From Oligoflexia bacterium (GTDB lineage Bacteria > Bdellovibrionota > Bacteriovoracia > Bacteriovoracales > Bacteriovoracaceae): 64,000 nt of DNA. Position 1 is the first letter of the stretch. Each line of letters begins with the position of its first letter. Shown here piece after piece: positions 18,880 to 28,729 of the stretch. Below the pieces are notes generated by a model. The model made no database searches and was not told the DNA's origin. It was given only the letters and a program-made list of their open reading frames with translations. Made by a program: the position numbers and the translations under genes. Where the stretch lies: assembly GCA_015232355.1 (NCBI GenBank), contig JADFZW010000024.1, positions 23,778 through 87,777 of the forward strand, given 5' to 3'.

Positions 18880-19833
18880 ATGGACTATGTACATATAATA
18901 AATTACATTTTTTATTTTTTTTGTTTTCCTTTTTTTTCGTTAGCAGATCTATCTGCAAATGAATCTACTGATAGATCTATCGACCTTCACGAAATTAAAG
19001 GATGTCCCGCCAATTCTAATTGTGGAGAAGAGAGCGGAAAAAGATATCTTCTGTGGAAAGAACAGATAAATAAAATTCGCACTAACAATACATCTTCATC
19101 TTCATCTTCATCTTCATCTTCATCTTCATCTTCATCTTCATCTTCATCTGCATCTGCATCCAAATCCTATATAAAATTAGAGGAGTTTCGAAAACAACAT
19201 GGAATTCCCATTGAGTTTTGGATTAAAGGCGAATTAGCAAAAGAACTCTCATCTCAAGTAGTCACCTGGGATTCACCATGTTCTGAACATTTTAAAGATC
19301 GTAATGATCCAAATAAAAAAATTCAGAGTGCAGAAGCTTTTATAAAAAATACCATTAATTTGAATAAAAATATTATTCTTAAACCAGTTTTAATAGAATA
19401 TGCTGATGGTTTGATCGAAACTTACTATCTCTCCTCCTCTGATAATCCACAATATTTACATAAAAATGACATCGTTATTTTAAAAGAGATTGATGGCATT
19501 TATTTTAATTTACATGTCTCTTCCAATGGTAATTGGGAAATCAATTCTCCATATTACAAAGATGCCAAAATAGAAAAAACAGAAAAAATAGAGGATGAAA
19601 ACATAGAAGTAGTATGTCCAGATACTCTAACTAACTATTTTAATAAAAATATAAACAAAAATAATTTTTATCGTTACTACTACTGTAAGAAAATAAAAGA
19701 TCTGAGTAGCAAACAAAATTATGCTAAAAAAGATAGTAAAAAGAATAAAAAAAATAAAAATAAGGATAAAAATAAAAATAATATCGAACAAATCCGTGAA
19801 TTTATTTCTCTAATTCCCAAAGCATGCATATAA
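18880..19833 (+). CDS. exported low-complexity protein of unknown function
   Basis: A 317-residue protein. Residues 1-26 are a hydrophobic aromatic-rich segment that may be a signal peptide (ending FFSLADLSA). Residues about 70-94 are a Ser run followed by Ser-Ala. The middle (100-240) is a folded-looking region with motifs GIPIEFWIKGELAKE and KPVLIEYADGLIETYY. The last 60 residues are Lys/Asn-rich. Four cysteines lie outside the low-complexity parts. No family is recognised. The start lacks an obvious ribosome-binding site and may be leaderless. Confidence 0.5.
   Translation: MDYVHIINYIFYFFCFPFFSLADLSANESTDRSIDLHEIKGCPANSNCGEESGKRYLLWKEQINKIRTNNTSSSSSSSSSSSSSSSSSSSASASKSYIKLEEFRKQHGIPIEFWIKGELAKELSSQVVTWDSPCSEHFKDRNDPNKKIQSAEAFIKNTINLNKNIILKPVLIEYADGLIETYYLSSSDNPQYLHKNDIVILKEIDGIYFNLHVSSNGNWEINSPYYKDAKIEKTEKIEDENIEVVCPDTLTNYFNKNINKNNFYRYYYCKKIKDLSSKQNYAKKDSKKNKKNKNKDKNKNNIEQIREFISLIPKACI
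19091..19156 (+). repeat. (CATCTT)9 hexanucleotide repeat coding poly-Ser
   Basis: Nine perfect CATCTT units followed by two CATCTG units encode the Ser run and the Ser-Ala extension. This is the longest perfect hexanucleotide tract in the window. Confidence 0.85.
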
Positions 19834-19940
19834 GTACATCTAAAAAAAATAAAACCATTTAAGAAATCAAAGATTAAAGACGATCAGATGTAAACAATCG
19901 AACAATTTCGAACAATTGTTTATTTATCTGGAGAAGATAT

Positions 19941-21038
19941 ATGCGACATTTGAATTTTATTTCGATCCTCATCGTTTTATCTGTTTTATTTGCTTTAAAT
20001 GCTTGCACCACCTATCGACCAGCTGAAAGCTTTGAAAATAAGATGTCCAGATTCTCAGTCAAAAATGAGCAGCAACCACTGACACCAGAGATACCCGTGA
20101 TGATCAACTATAAATTTAACAATCCTAATGATCCTAACAATAACCGCAACGTCGCCTCTGTTAATGACAATAATCTACAGTCATTATTTCTAACATTTTC
20201 TAATCGTAAACTCTACTTTATGACTCTCTATGATCAATATCGAACTTTAAAAACTCTCTTGAAAGATAAATATAATGATAAATATAATGATAATGATAAT
20301 GATAATGATAGTGACATTGAATTGTGCCCACAATTTCACTCTGGTTTACTAAGTATAAACAGCAGTTATGGTAAACGTAAAATCAATAGAAATCAAACAA
20401 ACCAAAGAGCAACAACAACTCCCCTAATATCTCTCTATCCTATTTCCTCTAATATTCAAAAAGTAAAATCATTAGCACTCTACCCAGAGTTAGCATTACC
20501 GATAACATTTAATTCGAAACATCCAACTGTTTATGAATTCATTACAACTCATCAAAATAAAAAAAACGTTAGCGATCAAGAACAAAATGATGAACAAAAA
20601 AATGAGCAAATGAAACTATTCGTGGATGCTTTGAGATTACATCTGGAAAAAAACATTAAAGAACTAAAAGAGATGTGTGAGTATGGACATAGTGATCAAT
20701 ATTATTTATTTGAAAATTTAATCACTCATATGAAAAACAACAAATCATTTAGAAAATCCAAAGAATCGATGGAAGCACTCTTAAAAACAACTATTGTCTC
20801 CAATATGGCCATAATAACTTCATTAGATCTCGAGCTAAAAATTTCCAACCGAATTCAAGCACAAACGCAAAATCAACTTCAAGATAAAAATCGTCTACCT
20901 AGTTCATTAAATACCGATATAATCAATCTAGATTCTTTGCAACAAGAAGTGCTTACTCGCCTAGATGCAGAGTGGTCAAAGCAATACTTTAATGAAATGA
21001 AACGTCTCAGAATGAACGATCAGCAAATTAACCAGTAA
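19941..21038 (+). CDS. lipoprotein of unknown function
   Basis: A 365-residue protein with signal peptide and lipobox LNAC (Cys22), followed by TTYRPAES. The mature part is rich in Asn, Gln and Lys, mostly helical in its second half, with an Asp-Asn repeat near residues 110-125 and a single Cys-containing 'LCPQFHSG' block. No known family. GGAG precedes the ATG. It is 107 bases after the previous exported protein gene, so the two may be co-transcribed. The stop codon lies inside a 12-bp tandem repeat (21025-21073). Confidence 0.6.
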   Translation: MRHLNFISILIVLSVLFALNACTTYRPAESFENKMSRFSVKNEQQPLTPEIPVMINYKFNNPNDPNNNRNVASVNDNNLQSLFLTFSNRKLYFMTLYDQYRTLKTLLKDKYNDKYNDNDNDNDSDIELCPQFHSGLLSINSSYGKRKINRNQTNQRATTTPLISLYPISSNIQKVKSLALYPELALPITFNSKHPTVYEFITTHQNKKNVSDQEQNDEQKNEQMKLFVDALRLHLEKNIKELKEMCEYGHSDQYYLFENLITHMKNNKSFRKSKESMEALLKTTIVSNMAIITSLDLELKISNRIQAQTQNQLQDKNRLPSSLNTDIINLDSLQQEVLTRLDAEWSKQYFNEMKRLRMNDQQINQ

Positions 21039-21073
21039 ATTAACCAGTAAATTAAATAGTAAATTAATCCAGT
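21025..21073 (+). repeat. 12-bp tandem repeat across a stop codon
   Basis: AAATTAACCAGT occurs twice perfectly (21025-21048) and twice with changes. The first copy covers the last codons and stop of the lipoprotein gene. Confidence 0.7.
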
Positions 21074-21089
21074 TATTTTTTTTGCCTCA

Positions 21090-21108
21090 CCCAAAAGAAA
21101 AGTTTGGG
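21090..21108 (+). promoter_or_regulatory. hairpin in the rpsD leader or end of preceding gene
   Basis: CCCAAA and TTTGGG form a stem around AGAAAAG, flanked by TTTTTTGCC and GCAAAA, which can extend it. There is no T run after it. It lies about 75 bases before rpsD, so it may be a terminator for the lipoprotein gene or part of an S4-responsive leader. Confidence 0.35.
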
Positions 21109-21182
21109 CAAAATATATATTATTTGCTATAGGTAAGTTTGTTTAAAGATAATTTACGTAGAAACGAAACGGAGATGTTGAT

Positions 21183-21812
21183 ATGTCTAAAGCAACCATG
21201 GGAAGAGCAAGATTTAAAATTCAAAGACGCTTAGGCGTTGAATTACCGGGTCTAGGAAAGGCCGGTGCGCTAGAAAGAAAACCATACCCACCAGGACAAC
21301 ACGGAAGCAAAAGAAAAAAATTATCTGATTATAGCATCCGTATGTTGGAAAAACAGAAAATTATTTTTCATTACGGTTTGAGAGAGGCACAACTCAGACA
21401 TTATGTAAGAAGAGCAAAAAGATCACACGAAGAGAAGAGCTGGGTTGATTCATTAGTAATGACTCTAGAAAGAAGAATCGACAACATAGTTTTCCGTCTC
21501 AACTTTGCTCCAAGTATGGCGGCCGCAAAACAAATGGTCCGTCATGGCCACGTACTAGTTAATGGCAAAAAGATAACAATGCCAGGAGTACCAGTAAAAG
21601 CAGGAGATAAAATCTCCCTAACAGTTAAAGGACTTCAATCAGGAAATTATTTACAAGCAAAAGCTAGACCCAGAATGGTCTCTCCATCATTTCTTGTGAA
21701 AAACACTGAAAGTGGACATGAAGCTGGTGTAATGGTTTCCAAGCCAGATCCAAAAGATATACCATTCCAATTTGATGGCCAGTTGCTAACAGAGTATTAC
21801 TGGAAAGTTTAA
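21183..21812 (+). CDS. rpsD: 30S ribosomal protein S4
   Basis: A 209-residue protein of the usual length. It contains the basic N-terminal part with KPYPPGQHG, and the S4 RNA-binding domain with ERRIDNIVFRLNFAPSMAAAKQMVRHGHVLVNGKKI. It lacks the N-terminal zinc-binding cysteines, so it is the C-minus form. S4 nucleates assembly of the small-subunit body and in many bacteria represses its own operon. The gene stands alone here, away from rpsM/rpsK/rpoA, which is common for C-minus copies. GGAG precedes the ATG. Confidence 0.97.
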   Translation: MSKATMGRARFKIQRRLGVELPGLGKAGALERKPYPPGQHGSKRKKLSDYSIRMLEKQKIIFHYGLREAQLRHYVRRAKRSHEEKSWVDSLVMTLERRIDNIVFRLNFAPSMAAAKQMVRHGHVLVNGKKITMPGVPVKAGDKISLTVKGLQSGNYLQAKARPRMVSPSFLVKNTESGHEAGVMVSKPDPKDIPFQFDGQLLTEYYWKV

Positions 21813-21855
21813 TTAAAGTTATTTAATCAAAATTATTTAATCAAAGTTTTTTTAA

Positions 21856-22173
21856 TCAAAAAAATCCCTCTTCCACTATCATGTTAATTCCTACACCAAT
21901 TTCAATTGGCATAAAGTACGTATCATACAACGTTCGCACATTAGCAGGAATTAATTGATCTGCAATTTTTGTCCCATTAGAACTACCTAAATCAGTCAAG
22001 TATAGCTTTCCCTCAATAACCTCCAAAAGTATATGTTGTCTACTTAAGCTATCATGAACAACGACTATATCCGACTTAGATCCTCTGCCAATCATTGTTT
22101 TCTCTTTTTCCAAAACAAAAGGACCTTTCGTGCCAAAAGATCCCTTTAGAGTAACCTTAAATTTACTTTTCAT
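21856..22173 (-). CDS. FHA-domain protein
   Basis: A 105-residue protein made almost entirely of one forkhead-associated domain, which binds phosphothreonine peptides. The canonical motifs are present: IGRGSKSD, SLSRQHILLE and DLGSSNGTKI. There is no membrane segment and no fused effector, so it probably acts as a small adaptor for phosphoproteins. GGAG precedes the ATG by eight bases. It is divergent from fliN, with a 97-base AT-rich gap. Confidence 0.9.
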   Translation of the reverse strand: MKSKFKVTLKGSFGTKGPFVLEKEKTMIGRGSKSDIVVVHDSLSRQHILLEVIEGKLYLTDLGSSNGTKIADQLIPANVRTLYDTYFMPIEIGVGINMIVEEGFF

Positions 22174-22270
22174 TTAAAAACTCCAACTATCATTTTAACC
22201 TTATGATAAAATTATAAATAAACTAATCAATAAAAACAAAAAAATTTAATTAGTAATAAAGGAAATAGCA

Positions 22271-22780
22271 ATGCCAAGTAGATCTTCGAATGGAAATGAA
22301 CGCATGGAAGATTTCCCGGGAAAAGATAACATTAGTGACAGTGGCAGTATCAGTGAAGGTGGAAGCGGAGGCGGAGGTGTAGGTGGTAATGCTAGTGGAG
22401 AAGGTAGCAGTGATAATTCTGAAAGTGGAACTCCCAATAAAAGTAAATCTTCTAAAATCAATACATCTAAAACCAGTGGTGATGAAGCACTCTCTGAAGA
22501 TGAAGAACATGAACTTGATTTTGTAATAGATGTTCCTTTGAAAGTTAAAGCAGAATTAGGTCGTCTCGAACTTACTATTAAAGATTTACTATCTCTAAAC
22601 AAAGGCACTGTTTTAGAGTTAGAAAAACTAGCTGGTGAGCCGCTGGAAATTTATATAAATGAGCGACTCATTTGTAAGGGTGAGGTTATTGTTATTGGTG
22701 AGAAGTATGGAATACGTATGACTGATATTGTAGATCCAGATGAGAATACCGAGATCAAGGCCAGCACTGCTCAAAGATAA
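22271..22780 (+). CDS. fliN: flagellar motor switch protein FliN-like
   Basis: A 169-residue protein whose C-terminal 85 residues are a SpoA (FliN/YscQ) domain: DVPLKVKAELGRLELTIKDLL, then LNKGTVLELEKLAGEPLEIYIN and the final VIGEKYGIRMTDIV. The N-terminal half is a Gly/Ser/Asp-rich low-complexity extension. FliN forms the bottom ring of the flagellar switch complex. No other flagellar gene is nearby, so it is either an isolated flagellar gene or a second copy. It has AAAGGAA before its start and converges closely on spoVR with a 10-base gap. Confidence 0.85.
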   Translation: MPSRSSNGNERMEDFPGKDNISDSGSISEGGSGGGGVGGNASGEGSSDNSESGTPNKSKSSKINTSKTSGDEALSEDEEHELDFVIDVPLKVKAELGRLELTIKDLLSLNKGTVLELEKLAGEPLEIYINERLICKGEVIVIGEKYGIRMTDIVDPDENTEIKASTAQR

Positions 22781-22790
22781 TGGGCAACAA

Positions 22791-24410
22791 CTATGCTACA
22801 GGACGAAGTTCCTTGCCATCGAAAACAAAAATTATTTCTTTGTTATCATATTTTGTTCGCAAATTGATTGGTCTCTTCCACACGGCCCAAATATTTTTCA
22901 TAGTATCGTGAGCATAATTCAAATCTAAATCTACTCCGTAATGTCTATGAGCAAGTAGAAGTTCTCCTCTATTTGCAAAGTTAGCATCTTCTACTTCAAT
23001 AACTGGAGCACCATAATTAGTTAAGCTCGATAAAAGTTTTACCTTTATTGCTTCAAAATCTCTGGTATCAATTTCAAAACGATTGGTACGAGGATTAAAT
23101 TTGTAAGTAAACATTTGATTACGATTACAAAAATCTTGTGTTAAAAACTCATCGATAAAACTAATATCATTGTGAGCTTTTCTCACTTCAAAAATCTTGG
23201 CCCTTCCTTGCCCCAACTTTAAATCCCAATTCTCTTTTTGATGAATATCATCGCAGTCATTATACTCTTTACCGAAGCGACCAGTATTCCAACGATACTC
23301 TATATCTCTAAATAACTCGATTCCTAACTTATATGGATTAAGTGATTTCCGACTAGTTTGCATAACTCCAGCGTGATGATCAGCAAAGTCGGTAATCTCA
23401 GATGCCTCTAGAGATTTTTCAGTCATGATTCTGGAGTGCCAATAGCTGGCCCATCCCTCATTCATAATTTTAGTTACTCGTTGAGGTAGATAGTAATATG
23501 CCTCTTCTCTCAAGATGGAAATCACATCTGATTGCCACTCTGTAATTGGAGCATGCTCGGCCAAAAATTTCATGATATCTCTTTGTGGTCTAGGCAGAAC
23601 TTTTAAGAGGGTAGCATTTTTAGTTGGATCATCAAGTGAATCTTTGTGTTTATCTCCATCTCTCTCTGCGCGCGCACGCTCTTCTTCACTCTGGTGCTCC
23701 TTATCTTTATCCCTCTCCTTCTCTCGCTCCTTATCTTTGATTGCTTTATCTTTTTTGGCCTTCTTTTGTTGTTGAGTAAATGAACTCTTCATGAATGAGC
23801 GAAGTGCTTCACTACGATCATCATCAAAGGTTTTATTTTTTTCTGCACTTGCAATCTTTTCTATCTCTTGGCGATGACGTTGAACATCTGTAGTTTCAAA
23901 CAAATCAGTTATGTCTAATAAATTTTCTAAAGATAGGATCTTATCAATGAAAAGTTCTACTTCATCTGCACCATACTTTTCCATATATCTTCTGATTTTG
24001 GTGCGATGATTGGCCATCACATCCATCATCTTACGATTGGTATTGGAAAACCAGGCATTGTTTTTGAAAAAATCTGCATGGCCGTAAACATGGGCCATAA
24101 CAATTTTTTGATCAACAGTATGATTGGCATTTAAAAGATAGGCGTAGCAAGGATCAGTATTGATCACCATCTCATAAATTTTTTGTACACCGTAAGCATA
24201 TCCTTTAGAGAATTGATCATACTCCATTCCAAAACGCCAGTGTGGATAACGAGTGGGAAAGCCACCTTGAGCGGCCAAAATATTAACAGTATCATAATCA
24301 CAAACTTCGAACTCAACATCATAGAAAGTTAGTCCATAATCTAGAGCAAACTGACGAATTTCTAGTTTTAATTTTAGTAAGTCATCACTTAATACTTTTG
24401 CTTTATCCAT
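22791..24410 (-). CDS. SpoVR family protein
   Basis: A 539-residue member of the SpoVR/YcgB family, whose biochemical role is not settled. Typical blocks are the N-terminal YDVEFEVCDYD and MVINTDPCYAYLLNANHTVDQKIVMAHVYGHADFFKNN, and the later INEGWASYWHSRIM. It carries an unusual charged insertion (about residues 215-265, Lys/Asp/Glu/Arg repeats) not expected in the family. It is the third gene of the prkA-yeaH-spoVR operon, a grouping conserved in many Proteobacteria. GAGGG precedes the ATG. Confidence 0.93.
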   Translation of the reverse strand: MDKAKVLSDDLLKLKLEIRQFALDYGLTFYDVEFEVCDYDTVNILAAQGGFPTRYPHWRFGMEYDQFSKGYAYGVQKIYEMVINTDPCYAYLLNANHTVDQKIVMAHVYGHADFFKNNAWFSNTNRKMMDVMANHRTKIRRYMEKYGADEVELFIDKILSLENLLDITDLFETTDVQRHRQEIEKIASAEKNKTFDDDRSEALRSFMKSSFTQQQKKAKKDKAIKDKEREKERDKDKEHQSEEERARAERDGDKHKDSLDDPTKNATLLKVLPRPQRDIMKFLAEHAPITEWQSDVISILREEAYYYLPQRVTKIMNEGWASYWHSRIMTEKSLEASEITDFADHHAGVMQTSRKSLNPYKLGIELFRDIEYRWNTGRFGKEYNDCDDIHQKENWDLKLGQGRAKIFEVRKAHNDISFIDEFLTQDFCNRNQMFTYKFNPRTNRFEIDTRDFEAIKVKLLSSLTNYGAPVIEVEDANFANRGELLLAHRHYGVDLDLNYAHDTMKNIWAVWKRPINLRTKYDNKEIIFVFDGKELRPVA

Positions 24411-24461
24411 CTATCTCGCCCTCTATTTCTCTGTCTTGCTATCTTGTGTCTTGCTATCTTG

Positions 24462-25574
24462 CTATTTTCCCTTGCCTAAAAACTCTTTAATTGAATCTAA
24501 GATTCCTTCTTTGTTTTTGATCTTACTCAAAATCACACTATCAGAACGTTCTCCATATTTTTCAAACAAATCCTTATAAAATTGTCCTGAACCATAGCGA
24601 CTCTCTACCTGGCCATAACAAAACATATTGGAAACTTTTAACAAATCACTATCCAAAATTTCCAAACACAACTTTGTATCATCTAATGACCAGTTATCTC
24701 CGTCTGAAAAATGAAATGGATAAATATTCCACTCGTTTGCATCGTAATCTTTTTTAATGATGTCTCTACAAAGTATGAATGCTGATGAAATTAAAGTTCC
24801 ACCACTCTCTCTAGTTTTAAAGAAAGTATCTTCATCAACTTCCTTGGCAGTTGCATCGTGAATGATATAGCGAATTTCGATATTCTTGTACTGATGCTTA
24901 AGCCACAAATTAATCCAAAATGATTCTGTTCGTACAATCTCTTTTTGTTCATCTCCCATGGAACCAGAGACGTCCATCATATAGATTACTACTGCTGAAT
25001 TTTCATACTCCACTTTAGTGTGGGCCGCTTTGTAACGATAATCATTTTTAATTGGCACAATCAAAGGATTTCGGAAATCATAAGTACCCATAATCAACTG
25101 GCGCTTTAAGGATTCTCTAAAAGTCCTCTTAAAGTGGCGTAGCGATTCTGGCCCGATTACTCCTATAGTAGTGTAGCGATCCTTGTGTGATTCAATTTGA
25201 TGACGACCTTTAGGTTCAATGTTTGGAAGTTCTAATTCCTCACCTAAAATTTGCGCCAACTCCTCTATCGTCAACTCCACCTCTACATCTTTATTTCCCT
25301 CGCCTTGTCCCGCCTCTTTGCCTTCTCCTTGCTCGTCTGGTTGACCATCAACTGGATCTCCGGGATTACCTTGACCTTGGCCCATTCCTCCTTGAGATTT
25401 ATCACCAAATTTAAAACGAGGAATTTCTATTTGAGGCATGGGAATAGAAAAACGTTTTGGTCCCTTGGGAATAATCATGTCTCCACTGGAAACATACTTC
25501 CTTAAGTTCTCACGAATTTTTCCTTTGATTATCTTCCTAAAGCGAGCATGATCTCTTTTAATTGGATGATCCAC
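24462..25574 (-). CDS. yeaH: DUF444 protein, YeaH/YhbH family
   Basis: A 370-residue protein. Residues 1-50 are the conserved [24 protein letters not shown] start, a Gly/Gln-rich stretch spans about 60-95, and a von Willebrand factor A-like domain begins with the metal-site motif DVSGS (Asp201, Ser203, Ser205). It starts with GTG at 25574, supported by GAGGGG ten bases upstream. It lies between prkA and spoVR and is probably a partner of PrkA in stress signalling. The precise role is unknown. Confidence 0.93.
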   Translation of the reverse strand: MDHPIKRDHARFRKIIKGKIRENLRKYVSSGDMIIPKGPKRFSIPMPQIEIPRFKFGDKSQGGMGQGQGNPGDPVDGQPDEQGEGKEAGQGEGNKDVEVELTIEELAQILGEELELPNIEPKGRHQIESHKDRYTTIGVIGPESLRHFKRTFRESLKRQLIMGTYDFRNPLIVPIKNDYRYKAAHTKVEYENSAVVIYMMDVSGSMGDEQKEIVRTESFWINLWLKHQYKNIEIRYIIHDATAKEVDEDTFFKTRESGGTLISSAFILCRDIIKKDYDANEWNIYPFHFSDGDNWSLDDTKLCLEILDSDLLKVSNMFCYGQVESRYGSGQFYKDLFEKYGERSDSVILSKIKNKEGILDSIKEFLGKGK

Positions 25575-25653
25575 GCTGTTTTCCCCTCAAGTAAAAGTTA
25601 AAAACAAAATATCTGCCAAACAAGCTTAATAAGCTTAATAAGCTTAAAAAGTT

Positions 25654-27708
25654 TTATGCCTTTGCAGAATCTCCCTTAGCAAAAATAGAGGCCACAAAGT
25701 TTAGAGCATCAGTTGCACATATCTCACAATAATTTTGATTTTTAATCAAACGTGCTTTTACAATATCAATTTTTTCTTGAGTTGCTTTATCAACTACATT
25801 GGAAATAATTGTTGTAAGTTTAATTGTATCTTTCTGATCCTCAAATAACTTTAATTCTAGAGCGCGATGTAGGCGTTCATTTCTCTTATAATCAAAATTT
25901 TTGCCTTCAATTGCTAAAGCTCCAATGTAATTCATAATTTCACGTCTGAAATCATCTTTTCTTGATTCTGGGATATCAATTTTTTCCTCTATTGAACGCA
26001 TGAATCTCTCATCTGCTTCTTCTAGACGATTAGAGTATTTATTACGAATTTTTTCTCTTTGAGTGTATGCCTTAACGTTATCAATATAGTTTGCACACAA
26101 AGTTTGAATTGCTTGCTCATCTACGCTGATTGCTTTTTGTACATCATTTTTAACAATGTCTTCATACTCTTGACGAGCAACTGCTAACATTTCACGATAG
26201 TGTTCTAACATTTCTGGAGAATTTATAAGTGAGTGATGTTTTAATCCTGCCTCTAACTCATTAAAGACCATAAATGGGTTTAAGCAACCAAGGTGTCCAT
26301 GCTTTACTAGAGCATTGGAAACTTTATCTTGAATATAACGAGGAGAGATTCCTTCCATTCCTTCGCGAACTGCCTCTTTTCTTAATTCTTTAACATTTTC
26401 TTCATTGTAACCTGGAAGAGTTTTTCCATTATAGAGTTTTAATTTTTGCAGTCTTGTAAGATCAGATTTCTTTGGCTCTTCTAAGCGAGTAAGAATGGCC
26501 CAAGTAGCGGCCATCTCAATAGTATGAGGAGCAAAGTGAATATTTTGAATTTTATTTAAGTTAAAATCCTTTTGATAAATCATAATCTCTTTATCTAAGC
26601 GAGTGATGTATGGAACATCGATTTTAACTGTACGATCGCGAAGAGCTTCCATGAACTCATTGTTTTGTAATTTTTTATACTCTGGCTCGTTAGTGTGGCC
26701 TAAAGTAATTAAGTCGATATCGGTTTGAGCAAACTTCTTTGGTTTAATAGATTGCTCTTGAGAGGCACCAAGAAGATCATAAAGGAAAGCAACATCTAAT
26801 TTCAACATCTCAATAAATTCTACGATACCACGATTGGCGATATTAAATTCACCATCAAAGTTAAAAGCGCGTGGATCTGAATCTGATCCGTACTTGGCAA
26901 TATTTCTGTAGTTGATATCTCCAGTTAGCTCTGTGGAATCTTGGTTCTTCTCATCTTTTGGTTGGAAAGTTCCAATCCCTACGCGATCTTTTTCAGATAG
27001 TATTAAGCGCTTAACTCTAATATGTTTCATCACCTCATTCCAGTTACCTTTATATTTGAGCATATATTGTTTTAAAATATAGCGGCATGCTGGATTTACT
27101 TCCCCCTTCACAATAATCTTTCTATCTTTTAATCCTTTATTAATTTCTCGTAAAAATCTCTCTCTGATTTCGTGAGGTAAAAGTTTTAGTGGTTCTTCGT
27201 GCATTGGTGATGGAAATAATCTTTGTCCACCTAAAATTTCAGTTTCACTCTCATCAATCCACTCATAAGTATAAAGAGCACCTTCATCTGTTTTGGAATA
27301 ATATTCAAGTCCCTTTTTAAACAATCTTGCAATTGATGATTTTGCAGATCCCACTGGTCCGTGAAGAAGTAAAATTCTTCTTTCAGTTCCATAACCAGCG
27401 GCCGCTGATTTAAAAAAGTTCACCAACTTCATTAAGTGCACATCAATTCCAAAAACTGCATCTTTACCAGCATCGAATGGATCATTAAAAAAATTATAGC
27501 GAACGATATCTTTTTTATATTCGGTGTATTTGGTGGTACCGAAACTAATAACCATATCATACACTCGTTGAAAGGCATTTCTTGTAGCGTGAGGATTATC
27601 TGCAACCAAATCTAAATACTCTTGAAAAGTACCGGCCCAATTTAAATGAGTAAAATCCTCTACTTTGTAATTATCTTGCATGAATTTTTTGATATCTATC
27701 CTGGCCAT
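25654..27708 (-). CDS. prkA: PrkA serine protein kinase / AAA protein
   Basis: A 684-residue protein, slightly longer than E. coli YeaG. Walker A is GPVGSAKS (117-124) in the family context [28 protein letters not shown] and the C-terminal PrkA domain follow. The family is an AAA module joined to a kinase-like region; recent work in Bacillus points to protease activity as well. First gene of the operon with yeaH and spoVR (79- and 51-base gaps). The ribosome-binding site GGAGGAG is strong. Divergent from a PP2C phosphatase with a 149-base shared control region. Confidence 0.95.
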   Translation of the reverse strand: MARIDIKKFMQDNYKVEDFTHLNWAGTFQEYLDLVADNPHATRNAFQRVYDMVISFGTTKYTEYKKDIVRYNFFNDPFDAGKDAVFGIDVHLMKLVNFFKSAAAGYGTERRILLLHGPVGSAKSSIARLFKKGLEYYSKTDEGALYTYEWIDESETEILGGQRLFPSPMHEEPLKLLPHEIRERFLREINKGLKDRKIIVKGEVNPACRYILKQYMLKYKGNWNEVMKHIRVKRLILSEKDRVGIGTFQPKDEKNQDSTELTGDINYRNIAKYGSDSDPRAFNFDGEFNIANRGIVEFIEMLKLDVAFLYDLLGASQEQSIKPKKFAQTDIDLITLGHTNEPEYKKLQNNEFMEALRDRTVKIDVPYITRLDKEIMIYQKDFNLNKIQNIHFAPHTIEMAATWAILTRLEEPKKSDLTRLQKLKLYNGKTLPGYNEENVKELRKEAVREGMEGISPRYIQDKVSNALVKHGHLGCLNPFMVFNELEAGLKHHSLINSPEMLEHYREMLAVARQEYEDIVKNDVQKAISVDEQAIQTLCANYIDNVKAYTQREKIRNKYSNRLEEADERFMRSIEEKIDIPESRKDDFRREIMNYIGALAIEGKNFDYKRNERLHRALELKLFEDQKDTIKLTTIISNVVDKATQEKIDIVKARLIKNQNYCEICATDALNFVASIFAKGDSAKA

Positions 27709-27857
27709 TTAAATCTCCTCCGAATTAATAATTTTTAAAGTTCGATCTAACTATAATTATATACCCATTTTTTTTATGATACACTCTAATAAATAATAGT
27801 ACTTGTAATAGGCAAAAATGATATAGCAGTAGATACGCATATCTTACGGGAATATCT

Positions 27858-28604
27858 ATGGGATTATTAATTTCAGGTGATACTAATCTTGGTTTAGTCA
27901 GGAAAAATAATGAGGATTCTATATTTATCGGAAAGGAACTAAATTTGTTTGTTATTGCCGATGGAATGGGCGGACATAATGGTGGTGAAATCGCCTCTCA
28001 AATGGTGGTCAATTTAGTTCCAGAATTTATTAAATCCAATCTTTCTAAACTTAAAGTTGAAGATCTTTTACGTAACTCCATTGGATTTGCCAATCAACAA
28101 ATCCATCAACTATCAAAAACCAATCCATTACTTCAAGGAATGGGAACTACCACTGTATTACTCTTTATAAAAGATAATCATCTATATATTGCTAATGTTG
28201 GCGACTCTCGTGCATATCTAATAAATAAAAATTTACTCTTTCAACTATCTAAAGATCACTCCCTCGTACAGGAAAAAATTAATTTAGGTATCTACTCTCG
28301 AGCTGATGGACAAAAAGATAAAATGAAAAATGTCTTGGTTCGAGCAGTAGGACATGAAACAACTGTTGATGTAGATATCTTTAGCTATAAAATTAATAAA
28401 AATGATATCTTCTTAATCTGTTCAGATGGATTACATGGCAAAGTAAGCGATGGAGATATTATCTATTTAATAAATCAAAACATTAATGACATAAATAATG
28501 TTGGCCAAGATCATTTAGATAATACTACTAGGAGATTAATTGAACAGGCGAACAAAAATGGAGGTCAAGATAATATCTCTGTTATTATGGTAATGGCCCA
28601 ATAA
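27858..28604 (+). CDS. PP2C-family Ser/Thr protein phosphatase
   Basis: A 248-residue soluble bacterial PP2C (PrpC/Stp type) that uses two metal ions to dephosphorylate Ser/Thr. Visible motifs are the N-terminal KNNEDS, ADGMGGH (34-40), GMGTT, NVGDSRAYL, SDGLHG and the C-terminal GGQDNISVI. The start has only a weak GGGA. It is divergent from prkA, so it may oppose that kinase, or kinases feeding the FHA protein; this is inferred from position. Confidence 0.93.
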   Translation: MGLLISGDTNLGLVRKNNEDSIFIGKELNLFVIADGMGGHNGGEIASQMVVNLVPEFIKSNLSKLKVEDLLRNSIGFANQQIHQLSKTNPLLQGMGTTTVLLFIKDNHLYIANVGDSRAYLINKNLLFQLSKDHSLVQEKINLGIYSRADGQKDKMKNVLVRAVGHETTVDVDIFSYKINKNDIFLICSDGLHGKVSDGDIIYLINQNINDINNVGQDHLDNTTRRLIEQANKNGGQDNISVIMVMAQ

Positions 28605-28729
28605 GAATCTACGGGCATGTCTCCAAATGCACAAACCTGCTTGCTGAATTTTTTTATTTATTCTATTTATTCTATTTATGCTATCTATGTTATGTTAACA
28701 AAAAATAGTAATATAATAAAGGAGCTACC

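Noticed and set aside
19091..19156. Possible CRISPR-like array
   Set aside because: The repeats are contiguous hexamers without spacers and are coding.
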